Below are positions 27,156-34,619 of a stretch of DNA of 64,000 nt, in pieces; position 1 is the first letter of the stretch, and each line of letters starts with the position of its first letter. The notes beneath the pieces were generated by a model. That model ran no database searches, was not told the DNA's origin, and saw only the letters and a program-made list of their open reading frames with translations. The translations under genes and the position numbers were made by a program. This DNA comes from Rhodopirellula sp. P2 (GTDB lineage Bacteria > Planctomycetota > Planctomycetia > Pirellulales > Pirellulaceae): the NCBI RefSeq assembly GCF_028768465.1, contig NZ_CP118225.1, positions 186,001 to 250,000 on the forward strand, given 5' to 3'.

Positions 27156-28030
27156 GTCACCACGATCCTTTTTCTCAGCCAACGATTGGCAGTCCAGCTA
27201 GCACTCGCGTTGATGACCAACAACATCGCAATGAGAACCAACGCGGAGCCATACGCATGCCGATCACCGCCAGCGACGTTCATCGACAGATCAAAAATGT
27301 GAACCGACAAGGCTCGCCCGGAATCAAACAACGAATCGGGTGAGCGGTCGACGTATCCGCTGGTAAATATCAACGCCGCGGTCTCAGCCAACGCTCGGCC
27401 GATACCAAGCACCAATCCGACAACAACACCTGGCACAGCGGCTGGCAATAGCAGTTGGACAAGCGTGGCTGTTCGCGACAATCCCAACGCCGCCGCCCCC
27501 ATCCGATATTCATTTGGAACGGAACGAAACCCTTCTTCCGTCGCTCGAATCAGGATCGGCAGCACCATGCATGATAGTGTGAGACCGCCCGACAAGATGG
27601 AAAACCCCAGCCCCAAGTGGATGCAAAAAAAGGCGTTGCCGAACAGCCCGAACACGATGGAGGGCACCCCTGCGAGTACATCCAAGCTTCTTCTCACCAG
27701 CTTTCCAAATAGACTTTCCGCCTGCGTCAACTCACTTAGCAGGATCGCAGTTCCGACTCCCAACGGCACGGACACGACCATCGTAACGGCCAGAATGAGC
27801 AGCGTTGAAACAATGATGGGAAAGATCCCTCCATCACGTCCCGCGTTGCGAGGAGCTTCCGTCAGAAACGCCCAGGAGATCGAGGGCAGGCCGGCAATCA
27901 CGATGTCCGCCAAAATCCAGACGAAAACACCACTGACCATCGCGGCGATGGACCACACGACACAGGTCGCCAGGGAATCAAGCAGCCTGCTGACAGTTGG
28001 ACGCGACGGCGTGGTGGTTGTGCTATCCAT
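27152..28030 (-). CDS. pstA: Phosphate ABC transporter permease PstA
   Basis: This 292-residue membrane protein has about six helices and the PstA pattern GGIFPIIVSTLLILAV, AGVPSIVFGLFG, and the EAA-type cytoplasmic loop AALGLSRTATLVQLLLPAA. ATG 28030 overlaps the end of pstC by 8 bp and the stop overlaps pstB by 4 bp. It forms the channel with PstC. Confidence 0.92.
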   Translation of the reverse strand: MDSTTTTPSRPTVSRLLDSLATCVVWSIAAMVSGVFVWILADIVIAGLPSISWAFLTEAPRNAGRDGGIFPIIVSTLLILAVTMVVSVPLGVGTAILLSELTQAESLFGKLVRRSLDVLAGVPSIVFGLFGNAFFCIHLGLGFSILSGGLTLSCMVLPILIRATEEGFRSVPNEYRMGAAALGLSRTATLVQLLLPAAVPGVVVGLVLGIGRALAETAALIFTSGYVDRSPDSLFDSGRALSVHIFDLSMNVAGGDRHAYGSALVLIAMLLVINASASWTANRWLRKRIVVT

Positions 28031-28919
28031 GAATGCGTCCTTGACTGACCCATTCTGCGAAGCCAACCAGCACAATGACCATTCCCATCAAGAGCAGTCC
28101 GCACACAAACAGTGCCGAACGATGGCCCTCCATCGCGTAAGCCATCTCCAACGCAATGTTTGCCGTGATCGTACGGACCGGCTGAAAGATGCTGGTCGGG
28201 TTTTGGACGACGTTGCCAGCCACCATCAGCACCGCCATGGTCTCGCCGATCGCCCGGCCTGTCCCCAACAACACGGCCGTGAACAGACCCGATCGAGAGG
28301 CCGGCAACACGACGCTCAAAACGGTTCGCCCGCGAGACAATCCGAGTGCCGCGGAAGCTCGCAGGTATTCGCTTGGCAAATTGTCAAACGCAGCACCGGC
28401 GAGCAACGCGATGGTTGGAAGAATCATGATCGTCAAGACGATGATCGCCGAGAACAGACTGGTGCCTGGCGGATGCCAGCGTGCAATCAGTGGGACGAGC
28501 ACGACCAGGCCCCACAGACCGTAGACCACCGAAGGAATCCCGGCGAGCAGTTCGATCATCTTGCCGTGCGTGTGCCTCAATTGGCGTGGTGCATAGAAGT
28601 GTGCGAACACGGCCGAGCCAATGCCAAGGGGTGCTGCCAGGAGAACGGCGCCCGCGGTTGCCAGCGCCGTCGCCACAATCATCGGAACAAGATTGAATTG
28701 CCCGCCGGCCGCCCCAGCGGACGGGTGCCAGGATTGGTCAGAAACGAATCGACGAACACCAACATCGCGAATGGCGGGCAGTGATTCCCAAAGCAGAAAC
28801 CCCACAATCACCACCGTGATCGCTCCGGTCAGCAACCCGCATCCACGAAGGATCCAAACGAGCGCGACATCACTGCGAGAGCGGGACAAAGTACTGCTCC
28901 AGAATGATCTGATTGACAT
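28023..28919 (-). CDS. pstC: Phosphate ABC transporter permease PstC
   Basis: This permease of about 298 residues has six helices, LLAGIPSVVYGLWG and the EAA-type loop AALGLSRGRTVLSVVLPAS. The start is placed at ATG 28919, giving a 50-bp overlap with the 3' end of pstS; a later start would cut close to the first helix. It pairs with PstA in the membrane. Confidence 0.9.
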   Translation of the reverse strand: MSIRSFWSSTLSRSRSDVALVWILRGCGLLTGAITVVIVGFLLWESLPAIRDVGVRRFVSDQSWHPSAGAAGGQFNLVPMIVATALATAGAVLLAAPLGIGSAVFAHFYAPRQLRHTHGKMIELLAGIPSVVYGLWGLVVLVPLIARWHPPGTSLFSAIIVLTIMILPTIALLAGAAFDNLPSEYLRASAALGLSRGRTVLSVVLPASRSGLFTAVLLGTGRAIGETMAVLMVAGNVVQNPTSIFQPVRTITANIALEMAYAMEGHRSALFVCGLLLMGMVIVLVGFAEWVSQGRIHG

Positions 28920-29715
28920 CGCGTGAGCGAGCAAATTTGATGAACTCCGCCACGATTCCGGTTGGCGTGCCTTTCACGACCAGATTCAATGGACGCGACA
29001 AGGGAAAGTCACCCGCTCGTACATTTTCGATGGATGCCGCGATCCCCGCCAGCGGGAGCAGTTTGATCTCGACGTCGTGCGTGGCATCGTATTCAGCAGT
29101 CCCAATCGAAACGTAACCAATCGCGTGACGGTTACCGGCGACTGTCTTGATCCCCTGTTCGTTGTCGCCGATCACCGCATCGGCTTTGATTTGTTTGTTG
29201 TCCAGTTGAAAATGCCCAACGAACAGCTCCAGTGTGGATCGACCTTCGGCTTTATTGACGACGGTGATGGGAGCGTCTGCCCCGCCAACGTCCTTCCAAT
29301 TGTTGATGCGATCTGTGTAGATGGCCACCACCTGATCGTCGGTGAGTGAGGCCACGGGATTGTCCCGATGGATGATGACGCAGACACCATCTCGAGCGAT
29401 CGGGAACGCCGTCAGGTCCTGTTCTTCTGCTTTGAGGTCTCGCGAGACCATCCCGATGTCAGCGAGGCCACGCCGTGCATCGGCAACGCCTCGTGAAGAG
29501 CCGCCGCTTTGCACATCAACACGCACTCCAGGGTGCAGCGATTCAAATTGCTTGGCGATCTCACTCATCAATGGGGCAACCGTGCTCGAGCCTGTCAAAA
29601 CGATTTGGTTCTCGTTTTTATCGGCGTCGTTTGAAGAGCAACCGGGGAACACGCAGAACAGCAGTCCCAGGACCAACAGGGCGATTGCCCTGACAAGATG
29701 TGGGCGTGGTATCAC
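28870..29715 (-). CDS. pstS: Phosphate-binding lipoprotein PstS
   Basis: This 281-residue protein starts at GTG 29715. The choice rests on AGGAG five bases upstream and on the GTGA overlap with the stop of the preceding gene. The lipobox is VFPGC. The oxyanion-binding features are LTGSSTVAPL, SGGSSRGVADARRGLADIGM and ARDGVCVIIH, as in PstS. It should capture phosphate (or arsenate) in the periplasm and hand it to PstCA. Confidence 0.92.
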   Translation of the reverse strand: MIPRPHLVRAIALLVLGLLFCVFPGCSSNDADKNENQIVLTGSSTVAPLMSEIAKQFESLHPGVRVDVQSGGSSRGVADARRGLADIGMVSRDLKAEEQDLTAFPIARDGVCVIIHRDNPVASLTDDQVVAIYTDRINNWKDVGGADAPITVVNKAEGRSTLELFVGHFQLDNKQIKADAVIGDNEQGIKTVAGNRHAIGYVSIGTAEYDATHDVEIKLLPLAGIAASIENVRAGDFPLSRPLNLVVKGTPTGIVAEFIKFARSRDVNQIILEQYFVPLSQ

Positions 29716-30158
29716 GATGACTCCTTCGACGCAATCTTCACCACGGTTCCCTGACATCCCAAACCGCATCCGTCAGTGCAGCCGAAGCAATGCCAACCGG
29801 TCTGGCCCGAGCCGCACATGACACCCTCAACGGTGAGCGAATGGAAGACATCGATCAGTTTCTGCATGCACACATCAAGCTGATCGGCCCGGAGCAGATC
29901 ATCGAGGAACCGGCGGATTGGAAGGATGGTGATCGTGTGCCGTTCCCAAAAGACAATATCGTAACGTGATTTCAGCGGGTCGCGGGAAGTCGCTTCGAGT
30001 TCGTGCTGCAACGGCGGCAACGAGATTCGTGCGGGATTGGAAACGAGCGTCCATTCCCGTCGTAGGCCCGGGGGCCCGTATCTGCCGTGGCGATCGCAGT
30101 TCTCTTCCATGTCGTTGTTGGCGAGTTCGGCATTTTCTCGCAGGAGTGATGATTGCAT
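29712..30158 (-). CDS. Unrecognised Cys-rich protein leading the pst operon
   Basis: This 148-residue protein starts at ATG 30158 (MQSSLLRENAELANNDMEEN). No signal peptide is visible, so it is probably cytoplasmic. The C-terminal part holds VMCGSGQTGWHCFGCTDGCG followed by LGCQG, five cysteines in a short span plus a histidine, which suggests metal, arsenic or Fe-S binding. Its stop codon overlaps the pstS GTG start (GTGA), so the two are translationally coupled. I do not recognise the family. Its place at the head of a Pst/arsenosugar-type operon makes a sensor or oxyanion-related role conceivable. Confidence 0.72.
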   Translation of the reverse strand: MQSSLLRENAELANNDMEENCDRHGRYGPPGLRREWTLVSNPARISLPPLQHELEATSRDPLKSRYDIVFWERHTITILPIRRFLDDLLRADQLDVCMQKLIDVFHSLTVEGVMCGSGQTGWHCFGCTDGCGLGCQGTVVKIASKESS

Positions 30159-30343
30159 GGTGATTCCTACCGTCGCCTCGGCTTCGGGAAGCCGAACCTT
30201 GGCAGCTCGCAAGTGAAGACGGTGGACCGACACGATCCTTACACGACATCCGAATTTTTCTTGGCCGACGTTTGCTGTGTCGACCAGTCAGCCATGCCGA
30301 CGGATCAAGAATCGTTTCCTGCGTCTCACCCTTCCGGGATGGC

Positions 30344-30628
30344 TTACCGTGTGCCTGAACCGCCAGATGGCGCAGAGCGGGTCCCAGAACCGCCTGGGGC
30401 TGAGTAGCTTTGTGCAGGGGCGGAATACGACGACGCAGGCACTGAGTTCGTCGAGCCAGACCCCTGGTACGCGGGCTGGGAATACGAAGGCGACGCCGAG
30501 TAGGCAGGCGGGCCATACCCTGCCGAAGGAACAGTGCAACTCCCGTTCTGGCGGCATCCGGCAAGCAACAGGCTTCCAAACGCAGCCACGCCGACGACTG
30601 ATGCACGGGTGAATCGTTTACGAGACAT
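30344..30628 (-). CDS. Small Ser/Pro/Tyr-rich lipoprotein
   Basis: This 94-residue protein starts at ATG 30628. It has a basic N-terminus, a lipobox LLLAGC and a low-complexity mature part of Ser, Pro, Tyr, Gly and Ala ending in two SGGSGTR-like repeats. There is no enzyme domain. It lies 185 bp upstream of the Cys-rich gene on the same strand, probably as its own unit. Confidence 0.65.
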   Translation of the reverse strand: MSRKRFTRASVVGVAAFGSLLLAGCRQNGSCTVPSAGYGPPAYSASPSYSQPAYQGSGSTNSVPASSYSAPAQSYSAPGGSGTRSAPSGGSGTR

Positions 30629-30815
30629 GGAGAGGCATCCTTGCAAAAATTGAGCTTTGATTGGTATTGGAACGAGAATTCCTGTCTGGTTCCTCTTCGG
30701 CTCGGCACGTCCGTTTGCAGTGTGAGCCGACACACAGGGACGGGAATCGTTTTACAAGAAGCGGAGCCTCTGGTCTGTGAAGTGACTCACAGTTGTTGCT
30801 GCCCCGTCTTGTCCC

Positions 30816-31055
30816 CAGGCTCCGCCTGGGAACACACTGCCTGGGAGGCTCCCGCCTCCTACTAAACAGGTACGCAGGTGTCATCGGGTATGTGAGCCGT
30901 TGGCGTTAGCCACGGTTTTCACGCGCAACCGGGGCGAACGCCCAAACGGCTCACATGGTTACGCCCGATCATTCCAGCCGACCTGCTTAGCAATCCCAAA
31001 CGCAGGCAGAGCCTGCCGTCAGTGCGTTCCCAGGCGGGAGCCTGGGAACGAGTTG
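30816..31055. repeat. Fragments of the 129-bp repeat plus one copy of a ~90-bp dispersed repeat
   Basis: Within the 567-bp gap 30629-31195, 30816-30865 and 31011-31052 carry hairpin pieces of the 129-bp repeat (CCCAGGCTCCGCCTGGGAAC, GGGAGGCTCCCGCCTCC and CCCAGGCGGGAGCCTGGG). Between them, 30901-30990 is one copy of a second repeat containing AACCGGGGCGAACGCCCAAA and CGGCTCACATGG. Its inverted partner lies at 38965-39056. I see no gene in the gap. Confidence 0.75.
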
Positions 31056-31195
31056 TGGGACTGGCAACGACCGTTGACCTTGGTCGCCAGCCCGACCGCA
31101 ATCGTCGCGGAGGGCAGGAACGATATGTTCTTCAAGAGACGGGCTATGAGCAAGACTCTTCCGCCGAATCAGCAGATGCGTGTCGCCCAACAGCT

Positions 31196-32434
31196 TCAAT
31201 GCTCGGCGGGGCGTTTCAGCGTCGGCAGGGCAGTTTTGACCGCGATGGTGAACACCATCAAGCCGAACGCCCAGATCCCGACAGTGACTTTCCATTCGAG
31301 TTGGCTGGGGACGTATTCAACGACCTCGTGCAGCGTGCTGGGGATGAAACCGGGGACGATCAGCCCCATGCCTTTTTCGATCCACGCGCCGACAAACGCC
31401 ATGCAGCAAGCGGCCACTAGCAGCGGCCGCCAACGGAATCCGAGCAACCCCGGCCACAGGAAGAGTAGTGCCGCGGTGATGTTCAATCCGATCGCGGTCC
31501 AGGTCCATGGGACGAGTGCGGTTTTGCCGTGCAAGCCGAAGAACAAATACTTCGCTGCGCTCACGTGCGAGCCACCGGTGTAGAACTCAGTGAATAGCTC
31601 GGACGCGACCATCAGCAGGTTGATCAGGATGGTGACTCGGATGATCCTGGTCAGCGTGGCGATCGGATGATCGAGCCCGCCGATGCCGGTCAGTCTTTTA
31701 ATCAGCACCATCGCAACGATGATGAAGGCGGGGCCGGAGACAAACGCGGAGGCTAAAAAGCGTGGGGTAAGCAGTGCGGTGTTCCAAAACGGTCGCCCAC
31801 CAAGACCGCAGTACAGGAACGCGGTGACGGTGTGAATTGAAATCGCCCACACGATCGACAGCATCACGAACGGGATGTACCACGTCGGGTTGGGTTTGCG
31901 ACCGAGGAACCGCATGTAAAGCAAGTAGCCGCAGATGTGCAGATTCAAGACGAGATAGCCGTTCAGCACGATCACGTCCCAGGTCAACATGGAGATCGGC
32001 CAGTTGAATTTCCCAATCCCTGGCAACATGTGCCAAAACCGATCCGGCCGGCCGAGGTCAGCGACAACGAACAGCAAGCACATCACGATCGCAGCAATGG
32101 CAAGCAACTCGCCGAGGATGACAACATCATGCATCTTGCGGTCATGATACAGGTACGCCGGGATGACCATCATCACACCGCCCGCCGCCAATCCGACCAT
32201 GAACGTGAAGTTGGCGATGTACAGTCCCCACGAAACTTGATCGGTCATGTTGGTGCCGATCATGCCGCCGGCAACTTGATTGGCCCACGCGTTGGCGCCG
32301 ACCAAAAACAGCATGGTCAACATCGTCATCCACGCATAAAACGCGAATGACCCTTCCGTTGCCAGCCACAACGAACGTCCGATGAATTTCGGATAGCTCG
32401 TGATATGCGATTCTTTGGCGGGGATGCTGCTCAT
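31196..32434 (-). CDS. NrfD/PsrC-family quinol-dehydrogenase membrane subunit
   Basis: This 412-residue protein has about ten transmembrane helices. It matches the NrfD/PsrC family by VSWGLYIANFTFMVGLAAGG, ADLGRPDRFWHMLPG and the late segment ELFTEFYTGGSH. Such subunits oxidise menaquinol and pass electrons to a partner ferredoxin. It is encoded 145 bp downstream of a Tat-exported four-cluster ferredoxin, its likely partner, and lies opposite a NapA operon. Together they may feed electrons to the nitrate reductase in place of NapC/NapGH. Confidence 0.9.
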   Translation of the reverse strand: MSSIPAKESHITSYPKFIGRSLWLATEGSFAFYAWMTMLTMLFLVGANAWANQVAGGMIGTNMTDQVSWGLYIANFTFMVGLAAGGVMMVIPAYLYHDRKMHDVVILGELLAIAAIVMCLLFVVADLGRPDRFWHMLPGIGKFNWPISMLTWDVIVLNGYLVLNLHICGYLLYMRFLGRKPNPTWYIPFVMLSIVWAISIHTVTAFLYCGLGGRPFWNTALLTPRFLASAFVSGPAFIIVAMVLIKRLTGIGGLDHPIATLTRIIRVTILINLLMVASELFTEFYTGGSHVSAAKYLFFGLHGKTALVPWTWTAIGLNITAALLFLWPGLLGFRWRPLLVAACCMAFVGAWIEKGMGLIVPGFIPSTLHEVVEYVPSQLEWKVTVGIWAFGLMVFTIAVKTALPTLKRPAEH

Positions 32435-32579
32435 AATGAATTGCTTCTCAAGAAAAATGACGCAGAGGCGGCCAGACGGAGCGTCGCAAAGAAAGGAGAA
32501 AGAAGGTCAAAAGCTCCGCGTTGAAACCTCCCTCCGCGTCTCCCCACCACACGCGACTTTGCGTCAACTTCTTTCCCAG

Positions 32580-33533
32580 TCAATCGAAGTAGTAAAAGAA
32601 TGCCGGCTTGGTACCGAGTTCTTCTTTGAGGATGTAAACACGTTTGTTTTCCAGAATCCAGCGGATATTGGAATCCTTGTCGAGAATATTGCCGAACACG
32701 CGAGCGCCCGTCGGGCAGGCTTCCAGGCACGCGGGCAACTTGCCGCGGCGGGTTCGGTGCAAGCAATACGTGCATTTTTCAACGACGCCGACCGGACGAA
32801 TCCGATTGCTCAAGTAGCTTTGGTCTGGGTTGACCTCTGCCGCCGGCACTTCGGGTTTCTTCCAATTGAAACGCCGCGCGTGATACGGGCAGGCCGCTTC
32901 GCAATAGCGGCAACCAATGCACCAGTTGTAATCGACCACAACGATGCCATCTTCTTCCTTCCACGTCGCCTTGACCGGGCAAACGTCGACACAGGGTGGT
33001 TCGTCGCACTGCTGGCACTGCACAGGCAAGTAGAACTTGTCGTCCTTGGGAACCACACCGGTGTACGTCGTCGAGCCTTGTTCCATGTCCATCGTGCCCT
33101 TGGGCATTTCGATGACGCGGATGTACGACTGGTTGGTGTCGCGGTCGTGATTGTTTTCTTTGTGGCAGGCTTCGACACATTTGCCGTTCCCATTGCACAC
33201 GCTGAGGTTGATCGCGTAGACGAATTTTGTGCCAGGGATTGGGCGATCATCCCCGATCGTCACGTCCGCACCGTACTTCTCTTTGGTCTCCGCTTCCAGG
33301 CGAGCAATCACATCGGCTTTTTGCTCGGGCGACAGTTCGGTGTAGTGCGTCTGCATGAACTCCGCCGCCGAAGTGTTCTTGGCGGCTTGTCGCAGCGGCG
33401 AAATCGCGGCCACGAACGCTCCCGCACCCAGCGTTGCAAAACCGGCCTTCACGGCGGCGCGGCGGCTGAAGTTCTCAACGATGGGCAGGCAGGGCTTGGA
33501 CGGGGACGTTGAGTCGGTTTCAGTGCTCGTCAT
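32580..33533 (-). CDS. Tat-exported 4Fe-4S ferredoxin, NrfC/DsrO type
   Basis: This 317-residue protein starts at ATG 33533 after AAGGAG. It has a twin-arginine signal (FSRRAAVKAGFATLGAGAF). Cys motifs for four [4Fe-4S] clusters are visible: CNGNGKCVEACH, CQQCDEPPCVDVCP, CIGCRYCEAACP and CTYCLHRTRRGKLPACLEAC. NrfC/PsrB-type subunits carry electrons from an NrfD-type protein. Its start overlaps the end of the tetraheme cytochrome gene by 14 bp. Confidence 0.92.
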   Translation of the reverse strand: MTSTETDSTSPSKPCLPIVENFSRRAAVKAGFATLGAGAFVAAISPLRQAAKNTSAAEFMQTHYTELSPEQKADVIARLEAETKEKYGADVTIGDDRPIPGTKFVYAINLSVCNGNGKCVEACHKENNHDRDTNQSYIRVIEMPKGTMDMEQGSTTYTGVVPKDDKFYLPVQCQQCDEPPCVDVCPVKATWKEEDGIVVVDYNWCIGCRYCEAACPYHARRFNWKKPEVPAAEVNPDQSYLSNRIRPVGVVEKCTYCLHRTRRGKLPACLEACPTGARVFGNILDKDSNIRWILENKRVYILKEELGTKPAFFYYFD

Positions 33534-34239
33534 GGGATTCCGCTCCTTCGTGGTCGTGACTGTGATCGAGAGGGGCGTTGAAGCGGTCTTTCGGTTTGAA
33601 GCCGACAATCATCTTGGGGTAGGCCGGTGCGTGCGGATCGTGGCAGTCGATGCAGTTGTTTTTCATCTGGGGTCCGCGAGTCAAATCCCAGTGCCCGTTC
33701 ATACCACCGTGGGCACCATGAGCGAAGGACTCCGCTTGTTTGCTGTGGCACTGAGAGCACAGCGTCATCACCTCCTGATAAGCCACCGAAGTTCCGTCGG
33801 CCAACCGCAACGAATCCGAGTCATCGGGATTGTGGCAGGAGTAGCAAGTGATGCTGCCGTGACTGAATGTCATGCCTTGATGAAATTCGTCGAGCGTGGC
33901 GGCCGTTTTGTTGCCCAAGTTCGGCTGGCGAACGCTGTGACAAGTGGAGCAGGCAACGCTGCCGGTTCGTCCTTGCGGGTCAGTGCCAGCGAGTTCGATC
34001 CGCGGCGGACCAGATGGTTTGCGGATGACCGTAGGATAAGTTTCCGGCTTGCCAGCGGACTTCGCTGCAGACTCACTCGCAGACTGGAAGCGGATGTCAT
34101 CTGACGGTGCAACCGGAGACACAGCATCAGGGGTGGTGTGCGAATCCTCTCGCAATGCCGTGGGACTGGTCGCGACGAAGATCATCGCACCGATCAAGCA
34201 CACCACGCCGGCGAAGAGCAGATTGGCGATTCGCGACAT
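33520..34239 (-). CDS. Membrane-anchored tetraheme cytochrome c
   Basis: This 239-residue protein has an N-terminal anchor (IANLLFAGVVCLIGAMIFVA) and four CxxCH heme sites: CSTCH, CYSCH, CSQCH and CIDCH. Extra His residues (FAHGAHGGMNGH) could serve as distal ligands. It is the first gene of the minus-strand arm of the Nap region and is translationally coupled to the ferredoxin. It probably relays electrons in the periplasm. ATG 34239 is preferred over GTG 34266. Confidence 0.9.
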   Translation of the reverse strand: MSRIANLLFAGVVCLIGAMIFVATSPTALREDSHTTPDAVSPVAPSDDIRFQSASESAAKSAGKPETYPTVIRKPSGPPRIELAGTDPQGRTGSVACSTCHSVRQPNLGNKTAATLDEFHQGMTFSHGSITCYSCHNPDDSDSLRLADGTSVAYQEVMTLCSQCHSKQAESFAHGAHGGMNGHWDLTRGPQMKNNCIDCHDPHAPAYPKMIVGFKPKDRFNAPLDHSHDHEGAESHDEH

Positions 34240-34255
34240 GAATTTCCATCCCAAA

Positions 34256-34313
34256 TGAGGTTTCACTGACGACGCCTATGGTATACCTTGGTGTACAGGT
34301 TCGCGAAACCTCA
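34256..34313. promoter_or_regulatory. Nested palindromes in the divergent nap promoter region
   Basis: TGAGGTTTC (34256-34264) and GAAACCTCA (34305-34313) form a perfect 9-bp inverted pair. Between them lie GGTATACC (34280-34287) and the near-palindrome GTATACC-TT-GGTGTAC. All sit in the 114-bp gap between the divergent cytochrome and napD starts. This fits a shared operator for both arms, but the regulator is unknown. Confidence 0.45.
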
Positions 34314-34353
34314 CTTCCGATCCTTTCTGCCACGTTTTTAAAAAGCAATCTCA

Positions 34354-34617
34354 GTGCCAATCAGTGGTCTCGTCGTCACATTCGCGTCTTCCGTGGAAGA
34401 ACATATCAGTACGATCGAATCCATCACAAACATTCCCGAAATTGATTTGGGGCAAGCCTGTGGCAGCAAGCTTGCGATTGTCGTGGACAGCGAAACAAAA
34501 ACACGCGACCAAGAGATCTGGAATGCAGTCCGAGACTTGCCGGGAGTGATCGACTTGGCCGTCGCCATGGTCGCGTTCGACGAAGACACCGAAGAAGAAC
34601 CATCCACAAGGAACTGA
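34354..34617 (+). CDS. napD: NapD-like maturation chaperone
   Basis: This 87-residue protein starts at GTG 34354 (no clear ribosome binding site). It reads PISGLVVTFASSVEEHISTI, then IPEIDLGQACGSKLAIVVDS and IWNAVRDLPGVIDLAVAMV, with an acidic tail (FDEDTEEE). The pattern matches NapD, which binds the Tat signal of NapA and prevents premature export. It lies 2 bp before napA. Confidence 0.87.
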   Translation: MPISGLVVTFASSVEEHISTIESITNIPEIDLGQACGSKLAIVVDSETKTRDQEIWNAVRDLPGVIDLAVAMVAFDEDTEEEPSTRN

Positions 34618-34619
34618 AG

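Noticed and set aside
29899-30735. 278-residue minus-strand frame
   Set aside because: It overlaps the small lipoprotein and the Cys-rich gene out of frame, is Arg-rich and has no recognisable feature.
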